DNA from: Prevotella sp. tc2-28
GTDB lineage: Bacteria; Bacteroidota; Bacteroidia; Bacteroidales; Bacteroidaceae
Length of the DNA: 64,000 bases
Assembly (NCBI RefSeq): GCF_900107705.1
Contig: NZ_FNRE01000009.1
Location: forward strand, 62,001-126,000
Direction of reading: 5' to 3'
Shown here: in pieces, positions 33,166 through 41,879 of the stretch
Layout of the letters: the number at the start of each line of letters is the position of its first letter
How positions within the stretch are numbered: the stretch's first letter is position 1
Translations under genes and position numbers: made by a program
Notes under the pieces: generated by a model
Database searches by the model: none
What the model was told of the DNA's origin: nothing
Seen by the model: the letters and a program-made list of their open reading frames with translations, nothing else

Positions 33166-33366
33166 CAAGAAATCTTCTTTCGAGGGATAGTCTGGCCAAA
33201 TTTCCTCAATACTTTCGTAGACATCTCCTTCATCTTCTATCTCCTGAAGGTTCTCCAGCACCTCAAGGGGTGCACCGGAGCGGATGGCATAATCTATCAG
33301 TTCGTCCTTGGTTGCTGGCCAAGGCGCATCTTCTAATTTTGAAGCTAATTCAAGTGTCCAATACAT
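33145..33366 (-). CDS. DUF2795 family small protein (integration target gene)
   Basis: 73 residues, acidic. It begins MYWTLELASKLEDAPWPATK and contains DELIDYAIRSGAPLEVLENL, the conserved DUF2795 pattern with small helical bundle; it ends FNEDEY. Function unknown; such proteins are highly conserved in Bacteroidales. The last 21 bases form the att core, and the element re-supplies them, so the frame is complete. It has its own promoter, 60-70 bases upstream. Confidence 0.85.
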   Translation of the reverse strand: MYWTLELASKLEDAPWPATKDELIDYAIRSGAPLEVLENLQEIEDEGDVYESIEEIWPDYPSKEDFLFNEDEY

Positions 33367-33429
33367 AATAATATTTACAATTTGACGATTTACAATTTTC
33401 GATAATTAGTTCACCTCGTGAATTTGCCC

Positions 33430-33438
33430 GCAAAAGTA
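33430..33438 (-). promoter_or_regulatory. Promoter of the DUF2795 gene
   Basis: Minus-strand TACTTTTGC, 63 bases before the ATG at 33366. Confidence 0.55.
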
Positions 33439-33450
33439 ATATTTTTTTTC

Positions 33451-34014
33451 TTATTTGCAAGCATTTTGCCAAATTTTTTCTTGCTTACCTGCAATAAAAT
33501 TCAACTTTTTGGCTAGAACAAACAGATAATCACTCAGACGATTGATATACTGTTGTACTTCCGGAGACACATCAGCCTCTTCGGAAAGGGCTACGATGCG
33601 ACGTTCAGCACGCCGGCAAATAGTGCGGCAGACATGTGCCTGAGCAGCTTCTCGGGTGCCACCAGGGAGGATGAATCCTTGTGCCTCAGGCAACTCATGC
33701 ATGATGGTGTCCACTTCCTGTTCCAACAAGGCAATTTCGCCCTCTGGCAGATGAGCAGAGGGGTAAAGTGGCGTCTTTGACTGGTCGGTAGCCAGATTGG
33801 TGCAGACATTGAACAGACAGTTTTGGATACGCTCCACCATCATCTGCTCACGTCCCTCCGGCAGTTCTGCAGCCAGGAGTCCCAGATGCGCGCTCAGCTC
33901 GTCAATCGTACCATAAGCTTCCAGTCGTATGCAAGCTTTCGACACGCGCTGGCCTCCCACGAGCGACGTCTTTCCCTTGTCGCCTCCTCGAGTGTAAACT
34001 TTCGTGATTTTCAT
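33451..34014 (-). CDS. ATP:cob(I)alamin adenosyltransferase (PduO type)
   Basis: 187 residues, cytoplasmic. Transfers the 5'-deoxyadenosyl group of ATP to cob(I)alamin to make coenzyme B12. The N-terminal ATP-binding loop YTRGGDKGKTSLVGGQRVSK is followed by AYGTIDELSAHLG, and the helical bundle holds LPGGTREAAQAHVCRTICRR and AERRIVAL, all diagnostic of PduO-type enzymes. Length is normal. It is last of a long minus-strand operon; 13 bases separate it from the methyltransferase-like gene. No cobalamin riboswitch was seen. Confidence 0.93.
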   Translation of the reverse strand: MKITKVYTRGGDKGKTSLVGGQRVSKACIRLEAYGTIDELSAHLGLLAAELPEGREQMMVERIQNCLFNVCTNLATDQSKTPLYPSAHLPEGEIALLEQEVDTIMHELPEAQGFILPGGTREAAQAHVCRTICRRAERRIVALSEEADVSPEVQQYINRLSDYLFVLAKKLNFIAGKQEKIWQNACK

Positions 34015-34026
34015 TGTTCCAGGTTT

Positions 34027-34545
34027 TTAGAAATTTATCTGATAATGATGTTTATATCGATGTGTATCGAACAAGACGATACCGCAGTAGTAGAGGTCAA
34101 AGGAGATGACGACCCGCTTGTCTTGCGACATGCTCTCCCATTGTTCCTTGTTCCGCCAGATGTCCTCCACTACGACAACCGACTGGTCATTGCATTTTGG
34201 CAACAATTGGTTCCATGTCATGATATCCTCCACTTCAATGCGAGCCAGTTCCACGGTATCCACATCCGCAGTAAAACGAGTTTTCCGACATCCTGCCTGC
34301 CAATAGCGCTGATAACGGTCTTCCTGCATCACCCTGGGTTGTCGCCAGTTGGCTAGCCGGAAGTACAGCCGTCCCAGTTTCTCCGTCAGCCAGTCTTTGT
34401 CAGTCAATTCCTCATAGGCATAATACGGCCAGTGCTCGTTCACCACGTAGCGGACAAAAGCATAGTCGGTAGGCGACTGGATGCCGAAGCCACACACACG
34501 GTGAATACGGCTCAACCATACGAGCCAGCGTCTGATGAACAACAT
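34027..34545 (-). CDS. Short SAM-methyltransferase-like protein, probably lacking its core
   Basis: 172 residues. The start (VCGFGIQSPTDYAFVRYVVN) and end (VVVVEDIWRNKEQWESMSQD then RVVISFDLYYCGIVLF) match the two ends of a class I methyltransferase-like family in Bacteroidales. The central region with the glycine-rich SAM-binding loop appears to be missing; the usual length is nearer 240. It may be inactive or have a changed function. It sits 3 bases after the lipoprotein gene and 12 before the adenosyltransferase gene. Confidence 0.6.
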   Translation of the reverse strand: MLFIRRWLVWLSRIHRVCGFGIQSPTDYAFVRYVVNEHWPYYAYEELTDKDWLTEKLGRLYFRLANWRQPRVMQEDRYQRYWQAGCRKTRFTADVDTVELARIEVEDIMTWNQLLPKCNDQSVVVVEDIWRNKEQWESMSQDKRVVISFDLYYCGIVLFDTHRYKHHYQINF

Positions 34546-34548
34546 AGC

Positions 34549-35205
34549 TTACTGAAGGGCTATCACTTTCTCTAACCTGCCCGAATAAGTCTCCATGCTC
34601 AGGCGCACCGTATCAAGATGCTCCTGAGGGAGCAGGATACTGACATAACGACGGTTGGTGTAATATTGAGGGGCATCACCTTGGCTATGTAACAAGCGGT
34701 AGTAGGCTGTTTGTGTCTGGTTGTCATTCTTCAGCACGGTATCACGGCAAAGTCCCAGTACATGGGTACCCTCTTCATCCTCAATGCGTCCGTTCTTCAG
34801 TAATAAACCGAGGTTGATGTATTTCCCATTTCTTGTCAGCCATACGCTCTCTACGCCAAGCGGATCCTGAGGCATCTCCTTGAGGCGCCAGTGAGGAACA
34901 GGCGACAGCACACCCATTCTACCAAGGGAAACGATCTCTGCACGTCCGTTTTCCACCTTATTATAATAAACAATAGTGCGATAGGTCGTATCAGGACGTG
35001 TTATCCATGATGCCGTCAGCGGATTTGCCAATGCGAGCTGTTCCCCTTCATCCGTTACAAAGCTGACACCCTGTTGCTGACTGTTGACTGCCAGTTCTGC
35101 AAAATCAGCCCGCATGAGCGAATACTTACCCTGGCCTTTCTCATAACTGTCGGTCTCACACGAGAAAAGCAGAAGCAAGAAGGTATATAAGAGCAGTTTC
35201 CTCAT
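34549..35205 (-). CDS. NigD-like lipoprotein
   Basis: 218 residues, lipobox LLFSC (Cys16). The N-terminal part (MRADFAELAVNSQQQGVSFV, then TDEGEQLALANP) and the following RTIVYYNKVENGRAEIVSLG have the two-part beta structure of NigD-like Bacteroidetes proteins (an OB-like N-domain plus a C-terminal beta-sandwich). Probably outer-membrane anchored. Function unknown. The start overlaps the acyltransferase stop by 4 bases. Confidence 0.75.
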   Translation of the reverse strand: MRKLLLYTFLLLLFSCETDSYEKGQGKYSLMRADFAELAVNSQQQGVSFVTDEGEQLALANPLTASWITRPDTTYRTIVYYNKVENGRAEIVSLGRMGVLSPVPHWRLKEMPQDPLGVESVWLTRNGKYINLGLLLKNGRIEDEEGTHVLGLCRDTVLKNDNQTQTAYYRLLHSQGDAPQYYTNRRYVSILLPQEHLDTVRLSMETYSGRLEKVIALQ

Positions 35206-36365
35206 TGTGCAGCCTGATAGTTACGGACGGGATTGGCATACATCGTCAGCATACGTTCACGGAGATAGGCTTCATCCTTATTAGGGATGTTAATCTTAGC
35301 CAGTTGACCTTGCAGATACTTCTCAAAACGAGCCTTGTCCTTCTCGGTGTACTGGCTGGCATGAGCAGTGGTGCCCTCAAGTTCGTCAAGGGCGATATAG
35401 TTGCAAGGATACAGGCGATAGTTACGGTGCAACTCATGGTCAATACGCTGACTGAGTGCAGCATAGAACTCATTCTTAGGCAGTTCACGCAACTCGTCAA
35501 TCCAAGTATTGATAGGCTGTGCACACTGGTAGTGCACACGTCCCTTATAGCCAAAGATGCCCGTCCGCATGTTGTCCAAGTCGTCCTGCTTGCTCTTCTT
35601 GAAGGCGGGGTTATCGCGTTTCTGTTGGAACTCCTGTGCCTTCAGGTAGTCGCACGGGTCGAACTCATAGCTGATAGTCAGCGGTACTATGTTCAGGTCG
35701 CGCAGCTTGTCGGCAAAGTCACCTTCGCCACCCATCGCCAGCATTTTCAGAACCGAATCCTGTGTATGATCGCTCGAATCCTTGGCACGTCCCTCACGCT
35801 GTGCTATCCAGATGTTCTCATGCTTCTGAGTCACGGCATAGTGGATGTAACTGCTCATCAACTGACTGGAGCGCATCATTTCGTGGGCTGTCAGTCCACG
35901 GCGTACCGTAAAGGCTTTGTTCATACGTACCAACTGCTTAATCCATGGGTATATCAGTAGGTTGTCGCCAATGCCTATCTCCACGGTGGTAGGATAGCCA
36001 TTCTTAACCAGCATCACGTCGAGGAAGGCGGAGTCGAGCACGATGTCGCGGTGGTTCGAAAGGAAGGTGTATCGCAGCGATTTGTCTGCTGGCAACGCCT
36101 TGTCGCCAAACGAGCAGCCGTCAGTATGCTTGTGGATGATGTGCCATACGATGGGTTTCATAAACCGCTTCTGGAAGTCCAGAGGTGTCTTGATACCCGT
36201 GAACAGCAGTTTCAGCACGCCATTGCGCAGACCTTTGGGCAACCAGGGCACGAAGCCCTGCAACAAGTGTGAGAACTGGCGGTCTGCCAGCAGTTCCTCA
36301 AACGCCTGTTGCATCTCGCCTTCCTCGAAAGGCCTTATCTCGTCAAACTCTTCCCTTTTCACCAT
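35202..36365 (-). CDS. Glycerol acyltransferase (PlsC-like)
   Basis: 387 residues. Membrane-associated acyltransferase; the likely reaction is transfer of a fatty acyl group to a lysolipid or similar. The catalytic motif NHRD is in RYTFLSNHRDIVLDSAF near residue 110. The substrate-binding box IAQREGRAKDSSDHTQDSVL is near 190, and NIVPLTISYEFDPCDYL further on. It is longer than classical PlsC (~250), typical of the Bacteroidetes subfamily. No obvious transmembrane helix. It is co-transcribed between ddl and the NigD-like gene. Confidence 0.85.
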   Translation of the reverse strand: MVKREEFDEIRPFEEGEMQQAFEELLADRQFSHLLQGFVPWLPKGLRNGVLKLLFTGIKTPLDFQKRFMKPIVWHIIHKHTDGCSFGDKALPADKSLRYTFLSNHRDIVLDSAFLDVMLVKNGYPTTVEIGIGDNLLIYPWIKQLVRMNKAFTVRRGLTAHEMMRSSQLMSSYIHYAVTQKHENIWIAQREGRAKDSSDHTQDSVLKMLAMGGEGDFADKLRDLNIVPLTISYEFDPCDYLKAQEFQQKRDNPAFKKSKQDDLDNMRTGIFGYKGRVHYQCAQPINTWIDELRELPKNEFYAALSQRIDHELHRNYRLYPCNYIALDELEGTTAHASQYTEKDKARFEKYLQGQLAKINIPNKDEAYLRERMLTMYANPVRNYQAAQ

Positions 36366-36382
36366 TCGTTATTCTCTTTTCC

Positions 36383-37372
36383 TTAAAACTGGTTTTCTAC
36401 AATATCCGTCAGCACTTCCGTCATGGTGAGTCCGGCTGCCTTCACCTGCTGGGGAATGAAGCTGGTTGGTGTCATGCCTGGCGTGGTGTTCACCTCCAGC
36501 ATGCGTATCTTACCATCCTTCGAGATGATGTAGTCTATGCGGATAATACCGTTGCAGTGCAGGATGTCATAGATGTGGCTGGTTATCTCACGTACCCTGC
36601 GCGCCCAGTCCTCACTGATGCGGGCAGGGGTAATCTCCTCCACCTGTCCGTTGTATTTGGCGTCATAATCGAAGAACTCGTTTTTAGTCACCACCTCGGT
36701 AATGGGCAACAGCACCTCTTTCTCACTGGTCTTGTAGCATCCAATGGTGATTTCCGTTCCCTCCAGATACTGCTCCACCATGATCTCGTCGCTCTCCAGC
36801 ATAGCCTTGCGCAAGGCAGGAGCCAACTGGTCCTTATTCTTCACCTTGCTAACACCGAAACTGGATCCGTCGGTGGCAGGTTTCACGAAGCAAGGCATGC
36901 CGATGCGGCGCTCTATCTCATCCTCGCTCACCAGGTGCTCATAACCACGGCGAATCAACATCGAGTCAGCCACAGCCACACCATAGCCACGTAGATACTG
37001 GTTCAACACGAACTTGTCGAACGTCATAGCCTCAACGAGCACGCCACTCGTCGAGTAAGGGATGTCCACCAGGTCAAAATAGCCCTGCAAGATACCATTC
37101 TCACCGGGTGTTCCGTGAATGGTAATATAGGCATAGTCGAACAACTTGGCTTTGCCATCCTCTACGAACGAGAAGTCGTTGCGGTCTATCTTGGCTGTGA
37201 TTCCGCCAGGCAGCTCCACGTGCCAGTCTTGTCCTTTCACATCCACGATATACACATTGTACCGCTCTTTGTCAAACCACGAATAAAGCCCCTGTGCCGA
37301 GCGCAGCGATACGTCGTGCTCAGAAGAGTCGCCACCACAGACGATGGCAATGTTGCGTTTCAGTTGTTTCAT
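36383..37372 (-). CDS. ddl: D-alanine--D-alanine ligase
   Basis: 329 residues. Joins two D-alanines with ATP for peptidoglycan synthesis. ATP-grasp enzyme: the N-terminal IAIVCGGDSSEHDVSLRSAQ (GG..SSEHxVSxxS), the middle ITIHGTPGENGILQGYFD (HGxxGExGxxQG), then CFVKPATDGSSFGVSKVKNK (VKPxxxGSSxGVxK) and the C-terminal EVNTTPGMTPTSFIPQQ (Mg-binding E-x-N and TPGMT). Length and motifs are complete. It lies between rluD-like and acyltransferase genes in the operon. Confidence 0.96.
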   Translation of the reverse strand: MKQLKRNIAIVCGGDSSEHDVSLRSAQGLYSWFDKERYNVYIVDVKGQDWHVELPGGITAKIDRNDFSFVEDGKAKLFDYAYITIHGTPGENGILQGYFDLVDIPYSTSGVLVEAMTFDKFVLNQYLRGYGVAVADSMLIRRGYEHLVSEDEIERRIGMPCFVKPATDGSSFGVSKVKNKDQLAPALRKAMLESDEIMVEQYLEGTEITIGCYKTSEKEVLLPITEVVTKNEFFDYDAKYNGQVEEITPARISEDWARRVREITSHIYDILHCNGIIRIDYIISKDGKIRMLEVNTTPGMTPTSFIPQQVKAAGLTMTEVLTDIVENQF

Positions 37373-37403
37373 TATCTTAATTTACAATTTAACTATTTTC
37401 TAT

Positions 37404-38471
37404 TTATTGAGCTATCTTACCATTGACATATTTTCTCCATTTGTCTATCAACTCGTTCATATCTGTAGCCAGTTCACTGGTAAAGTCCATCTGTTCGTGG
37501 GTGGTAGGATGAACGAAGCCCAGCGTCTTGGCATGCAGTGCCTGTCGCCCGCAGAGCCTAAGACAGTTCTGGATATATGCCTTATACGAGGCGGTGCGCT
37601 CCCCACGCAGAATTTCCATGCCGCCGTAGCGTTCGTCAGCAAACAGCGGGTGACCAATATGTTTCATATGGGCACGTATTTGGTGGGTACGTCCTGTTTC
37701 CAGCCGGCATTCCACCAGAGTGGTATAGCCAAAGCGTTCCAGCACCTTATAGTGCGTCACAGCGCTCTTGCCGATGTCTGATCCTGGCGGGAATACCGCC
37801 ATACGCTGGCGGTCCTTCGGGTCTCGTCCGATATTACCTTCTATGCGCCCGGTGTCCTCTGTGAAGTTGCCCCAAACCAACGCCTGATACGAGCGGTGCG
37901 TATCGTGGTTAAAGAACTGTGCGCCCAGCTCCGTCTTGGCTTCAGGTGTCTTGGCGACGACAAGCAGTCCACTGGTATCCTTGTCGATGCGGTGTACCAG
38001 TCCGACACTGGGATCGTTGGGGTCGTAGGTAGGCAGGTTGCGCAGGTGCCATGCAATGGCGTTGACCAATGTCCCGTGGAAGTTTCCCACACCTGGATGC
38101 ACCACCATACCTGCCGGTTTATTGATGACCATGAGTTGGTCGTCCTCGTAGACGACATTCAGCGGGATGTCCTCCGGTTCGATGGTTGTATCGTAATGCG
38201 GACGGTCCAACATCAGTGTGACGACATCGCCTGGTCTTACCTTGTAGTTACTTTTGACGGGAGTCCCATTTACCTGGATGAAGCCAGCATCAGCGGCTTT
38301 CTGGATGCGGTTGCGCGACGAGTGAGGAAGATGCTCCGACATATATTTGTCAATGCGCACAGGCACCTGACCTTGGTCCACCTCCATGCGCATATGCTCG
38401 TAGAGTTGTCCGTCAGACGCTGTGTCCACCTCGTCTTCTATCAATTCCATATCATCCTGTTCTTCTGTCAT
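37404..38471 (-). CDS. rluD: RluA-family pseudouridine synthase (RluD-like)
   Basis: 355 residues. Converts uridines to pseudouridine in 23S rRNA. An N-terminal acidic extension (~25 residues) is followed by an S4 RNA-binding domain (RIDKYMSEHLPHSSRNRIQK...GDVVTLML) and the catalytic domain with GLVHRIDKDTSGLLVVAKTP holding the nucleophilic Asp, later RTHQIRAHMKHIGHPLFADE. RluD-type specificity is inferred from the S4 domain and best-known homologues. It starts one base after the PASTA gene stop, second in the operon. Confidence 0.93.
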   Translation of the reverse strand: MTEEQDDMELIEDEVDTASDGQLYEHMRMEVDQGQVPVRIDKYMSEHLPHSSRNRIQKAADAGFIQVNGTPVKSNYKVRPGDVVTLMLDRPHYDTTIEPEDIPLNVVYEDDQLMVINKPAGMVVHPGVGNFHGTLVNAIAWHLRNLPTYDPNDPSVGLVHRIDKDTSGLLVVAKTPEAKTELGAQFFNHDTHRSYQALVWGNFTEDTGRIEGNIGRDPKDRQRMAVFPPGSDIGKSAVTHYKVLERFGYTTLVECRLETGRTHQIRAHMKHIGHPLFADERYGGMEILRGERTASYKAYIQNCLRLCGRQALHAKTLGFVHPTTHEQMDFTSELATDMNELIDKWRKYVNGKIAQ

Positions 38472-38472
38472 A

Positions 38473-39129
38473 TCAGTTAGCCTTTGGCGGTTCCTTTACT
38501 TCTACAAACTCATCGACCTCACTGTCTTCCTGGCTATACACGGGCTCAACAAATTCCACAGCAGTTGAATCGTCGATTGCTCCCCTGCCCACCATAAGCG
38601 TCAGCGGATACTCAATAGGGATGCGGTCTCCGTTTGACACACGGCGTCCCCGGCACAGGATGCCGTAGACCCAGTCTTTTTCGCCATCTATCCTCATGGG
38701 CTCCGTCAGTTTGAAACCCTGCGCCATCAGACGGGCTTCTGCCTCACGATAGCTGGAATTGTCGACAATGTCCGGTATAGTGAACGATGGTGATGAGGGC
38801 GAATTGACGGTCACATAGATAATATGTCCCTCCTTAACTCGCTGTCCGAAGCCTGGTGTTTGTGCCAAGATGCAGTCGGCAGGCAATTTCTTGTTATACC
38901 CCGAGTCGCTGACCACAATGAGCAGTCCGTTTTCGTCAAGCAGACGGAAAGCTTTCTCGTAAGTCATGCCTTTCAAATCCGGCACCACGATTCCCTGTCC
39001 ATGATGGGTATATAAGTCCAGACCGAACTTGATACCCACACACAGCAGCACGATGAAAACGGCCATCGCAACCAGATGTCCTATCAGGTAACGGCTGAAT
39101 ATCTTAGATCCAAAATCCTTTGTGTTCAT
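38473..39129 (-). CDS. PASTA-domain membrane protein
   Basis: 218 residues from the ATG at 39129 (MNTKDFGSKIFSRYLIGHL); the upstream frame to 39216 crosses the promoter and is not used. One transmembrane helix at about 17-38, then PASTA repeats outside: IVVPDLKGMTYEKAFRLLDE, a second from FTIPDIVDNSSYREAEARLM, and a partial third. An acidic tail ends the protein. PASTA domains bind peptidoglycan or muropeptides. In this operon order (PASTA-RluD-Ddl) it is common in Bacteroidales; probably a cell-wall sensor or scaffold. Confidence 0.87.
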   Translation of the reverse strand: MNTKDFGSKIFSRYLIGHLVAMAVFIVLLCVGIKFGLDLYTHHGQGIVVPDLKGMTYEKAFRLLDENGLLIVVSDSGYNKKLPADCILAQTPGFGQRVKEGHIIYVTVNSPSSPSFTIPDIVDNSSYREAEARLMAQGFKLTEPMRIDGEKDWVYGILCRGRRVSNGDRIPIEYPLTLMVGRGAIDDSTAVEFVEPVYSQEDSEVDEFVEVKEPPKAN

Positions 39130-39151
39130 TAATATATTAAGATTTAATGGA

Positions 39152-39160
39152 GCAAAATTA
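39152..39160 (-). promoter_or_regulatory. Promoter of the PASTA-rluD-ddl operon
   Basis: Minus-strand TAATTTTGC, 22 bases before the ATG at 39129. It decides the start. Confidence 0.6.
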
Positions 39161-39185
39161 CAAAGAATAATTGACACAACAAAAA

Positions 39186-39218
39186 AATTGGGTATATTTC
39201 TTGAAAACATACCCAATT
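39186..39218 (-). terminator. Terminator of rpmH
   Basis: AATTGGGTAT (39186-39195) pairs with ATACCCAATT (39209-39218). The minus strand continues into seven Ts. Confidence 0.85.
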
Positions 39219-39242
39219 CTTATCACTGAGACGTGTCAGGAT

Positions 39243-39398
39243 TTACTTTCCGTGATGCTCGTCCGATACAGTTAACTTCTTACGGCCCTTAGCGCGGCGA
39301 GAAGCCAATACGCGACGACCATTCTTCGTTGCCATGCGCTCGCGGAAGCCATGCTTGTTCACGCGACGACGATTGTGCGGCTGAAATGTTCTTTTCAT
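39243..39398 (-). CDS. rpmH: 50S ribosomal protein L34
   Basis: 51 residues: [20 protein letters not shown], then [19 protein letters not shown] and [12 protein letters not shown]. This is the complete L34 signature (KRTFQPxxRRRxxxHGFRxRMxTxxGRxVLxxRRxKGRxxL). Basic protein of the large subunit near the exit tunnel. Monocistronic, with its own promoter and terminator. It diverges from efp. Confidence 0.97.
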   Translation of the reverse strand: MKRTFQPHNRRRVNKHGFRERMATKNGRRVLASRRAKGRKKLTVSDEHHGK

Positions 39399-39441
39399 TG
39401 TTCTATCTTAATTTTATTGTTGAAATTCGGAGTTTCGGGCT

Positions 39442-39450
39442 GCAAAATTA
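39442..39450 (-). promoter_or_regulatory. Promoter of rpmH
   Basis: Minus-strand TAATTTTGC, about 44 bases upstream of the rpmH ATG. Confidence 0.6.
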
Positions 39451-39523
39451 CGTAATTATTTCGAATTACGCAAGTTTTGAGCGAAAATTCTCTATATTTT
39501 ACTCATTTTTCATGGAAAAGTTG

Positions 39524-39532
39524 TACCTTTGC
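39524..39532 (+). promoter_or_regulatory. Promoter of efp operon
   Basis: TACCTTTGC, 43 bases before the efp ATG at 39576. Confidence 0.6.
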
Positions 39533-39575
39533 AGCCGGAAAATGAAAGTTTACATATTATAATAGTACTATTTTT

Positions 39576-40142
39576 ATGATTAATTCACAAGACATTAAGA
39601 AAGGAACCGCCATCCGCATGGACGGTGCCATTTGGGTTTGCATCGACTTCCAGCATCGTAAGCCCGGTAAGGGAAACACCATTATGAACATCAAGATGAA
39701 GAACGTCACTGACGGCCGCGTTTTGGAGCGTCGCTACAACATCGGCGAGAAGCTGGAGGACGTTGTCATCGAGCACCGCGACTACCAGTATCTGTATGAG
39801 GATCAGGAAGGCCGCATCTTCATGAATCAGGAGACCTTCGAGCAAATTCCCATTGCCAACGACCTTGTTATCGGCCACGAGTACATGAAGGAAGGCGACG
39901 TGGTTTCTGTTGTCAGCGACACCACCGACGGTACCATTCTTTACGCTGAGATGCCCGTGAAGACCATTCTTCGCGTCACCCACTCTGAGCCCGGCATCAA
40001 GGGCGACACCGCTACCAACACCTTGAAGCCCGCAACATTGGAGACTGGCGTTGAAGTTCGCGTTCCCCTGTTCATCAACGAGGGCGACCTGATTCAGGTA
40101 GACACTCGCGACGGTTCTTATCTGGCTCGCGCTAAGGAATAA
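39576..40142 (+). CDS. efp: Translation elongation factor P
   Basis: 188 residues. Rescues ribosomes stalled at polyproline. Three OB/KOW-type domains: domain I with the tip loop HRKPGKGN (Lys32, the position modified in other bacteria), then RRYNIGEKLEDVVIEHRDYQ in domain II and a C-terminal domain ending VDTRDGSYLARAKE, matching the EF-P signature. No EpmA/EpmB-type gene is in the window. First gene of a three-gene cluster with the glycosyltransferase and radC. Confidence 0.97.
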   Translation: MINSQDIKKGTAIRMDGAIWVCIDFQHRKPGKGNTIMNIKMKNVTDGRVLERRYNIGEKLEDVVIEHRDYQYLYEDQEGRIFMNQETFEQIPIANDLVIGHEYMKEGDVVSVVSDTTDGTILYAEMPVKTILRVTHSEPGIKGDTATNTLKPATLETGVEVRVPLFINEGDLIQVDTRDGSYLARAKE

Positions 40143-41110
40143 TGAAATATTCCATCGTTGTACCGGTCTACAATCGTCCTGACGAAGTGGACGAGCTGCT
40201 TGAGAGCCTCAGTTCCCAGACATTCAAGGACTTTGAGGTAGTCATTGTAGAGGACGGTTCAAAAATCACATGCAAGGATGTTTGCGAAAAATACGCAAAC
40301 ATCCTTGATTTGCATTATTACTACAAGGAGAACAGCGGTCCGGGACAAAGCCGTAACTATGGTGTGGAGCGCGCCCGTGGCGAGTATGTGCTGATTGTCG
40401 ATTCTGACGCCGTAGCGCCCCATGGTTTCATGCAAGCCATCGACGACGAGTTGCAGCGCCAGCCCTCCGATGCCTGGGGTGGTCCCGATGCTGCCCACGA
40501 GTCGTTTACCGACGTGCAGAAGGCCATCTCCTATGCGATGACCTCATTCTTCACCACCGGCGGCATTCGTGGCGGCAAGAAGCAACTCGACAAGTTCTAT
40601 CCCCGCTCGTTTAACCTCGGCATCCGACGCGAGGCCTACCTCGCACTGGGCGGATTCTCCAAGACGCGTTTCTCGAAGATGTCACTCTACGGCGAGGATA
40701 TCGATTTCTCCATCCGCATCTACAAGGCAGGCTACAGCTGTCGGCTCTTCCCCGAGGCTTGGGTGTGGCACAAGCGCCGCACCGACTTCCGTAAGTTCTG
40801 GCGCCAGGTCTATAACAGCGGCTATGCCCGCGTAAATCTCTGGCGCATGTATCCCGAGGCGCTGAAACCCGTCCATGCCCTACCCTCCGTGTTCACCGTC
40901 GGTGTAGCCGCATTGCTGCTACTGGCACCGTTCACCTGCGCACTGTCACTGGTTCTCCTGCTGCTCTACGCCCTGCTTATCCTCATCGATTCAAGCATCC
41001 AGTCGAAAAGCCTTAAGGTAGGCATCCTCTCGGTGGCAGCCGTTTTCGTACAGCTCATAGGCTACGGCATCGGATTCCTCGAGTCACTCTTCAGCGGAAA
41101 GTTGCGATAG
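40142..41110 (+). CDS. Family 2 glycosyltransferase
   Basis: 322 residues. GT-A fold enzyme transferring a sugar from an NDP-sugar, probably in the inner membrane. N-terminal YSIVVPVYNRPDEVDELLES and VIVEDGS (nucleotide binding), then GEYVLIVDSDAVAPHG with the DSD metal motif near residue 100, and GEDIDFSIRIYKAGY (ED acceptor-site motif) near 185. Two or more hydrophobic helices at about 250-310 anchor it. Acceptor unknown. Its ATG overlaps the efp stop by one base (TAATG), so they are coupled. Confidence 0.92.
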   Translation: MKYSIVVPVYNRPDEVDELLESLSSQTFKDFEVVIVEDGSKITCKDVCEKYANILDLHYYYKENSGPGQSRNYGVERARGEYVLIVDSDAVAPHGFMQAIDDELQRQPSDAWGGPDAAHESFTDVQKAISYAMTSFFTTGGIRGGKKQLDKFYPRSFNLGIRREAYLALGGFSKTRFSKMSLYGEDIDFSIRIYKAGYSCRLFPEAWVWHKRRTDFRKFWRQVYNSGYARVNLWRMYPEALKPVHALPSVFTVGVAALLLLAPFTCALSLVLLLLYALLILIDSSIQSKSLKVGILSVAAVFVQLIGYGIGFLESLFSGKLR

Positions 41111-41113
41111 GAC

Positions 41114-41800
41114 ATGGAGAAGTTGAACATCAACCAATGGGCTGAAGAAGACCGCCCCCGCGAAAGACTCATGCAGCAAGGCGCTGAAGCCTTGTCGAAT
41201 GCCGAGCTGATGGCTATCCTGATAGGTTCCGGTTCTCCCAAGGAGAGTGCCGTCGACCTGATGAAGCGCGTATTGGCCGACTGCCACAACAACCTGAACA
41301 CACTCGGCAAGATGACCATTCGCAAACTATGCCAGTACAACGGCATTGGCGAGGCGAAGGCTATCAGCATCCTGGCAGCCTGCGAGCTGGGCAAGCGGCG
41401 CCAGATGGAAACACCCGAGGAACGCCCCGACCTGGGCACTGCCACGCGCATCTACAACCACATGCATCCCGTGATGCAGGACCTGGACGTCGAGGAGTTC
41501 TGGCTCCTGCTGATGAACCAGAACTACCGCCTCATCCGCAAGGTACGCATCTCGCACGGCGGCATCACAGAGGTGGCTGTCGACATCCGCATCATCATGC
41601 GCGAAGCCGTCACCACCAACGCCACCATCATCGCCGTCTGCCACAACCACCCCTCGGGCAACCTCCGTCCCAGTCAGCAGGACAGCCAGCTGACCAGCAG
41701 TATCAAGGCGGCATGCGACGTGATGCGCATCCACTTCCTCGACCATGTCATCATCACTGACGGCAGTTATTACAGCTATCGCGAAAGCGGACGACTCTGA
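41114..41800 (+). CDS. radC: RadC family protein (JAMM/MPN+ domain)
   Basis: 228 residues. The N-terminal helix-hairpin-helix region is at about 20-95, with the RadC JAMM domain in the C-terminal half: TEVAVDIRIIMREAVTTNAT then AVCHNHPSGNLRPSQQD, the HxHPSGxxxPSxxD metal site, and LDHVIITDGSYYSYRESG. Despite the name, a role in DNA repair is not established; the fold suggests a metalloprotease or peptidase-like activity. It lies 3 bases after the glycosyltransferase gene. Confidence 0.93.
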   Translation: MEKLNINQWAEEDRPRERLMQQGAEALSNAELMAILIGSGSPKESAVDLMKRVLADCHNNLNTLGKMTIRKLCQYNGIGEAKAISILAACELGKRRQMETPEERPDLGTATRIYNHMHPVMQDLDVEEFWLLLMNQNYRLIRKVRISHGGITEVAVDIRIIMREAVTTNATIIAVCHNHPSGNLRPSQQDSQLTSSIKAACDVMRIHFLDHVIITDGSYYSYRESGRL

Positions 41801-41842
41801 AATAAATTGCCTTTTCATAGTGCGAAATTCATAATTATTTCG

Positions 41843-41851
41843 TACTTTTGC
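41843..41851 (+). promoter_or_regulatory. Promoter of the TlpA-like lipoprotein gene
   Basis: TACTTTTGC, 28 bases before the ATG at 41880. Confidence 0.6.
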
Positions 41852-41879
41852 ACGCAAATTAAAACAAAAGACGCAACAA

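Noticed and set aside
33451..34100. Cobalamin riboswitch near the adenosyltransferase gene
   Set aside because: The gene lies 13 bases after its neighbour inside an operon, leaving no room for one, and no B12-box-like sequence was seen.
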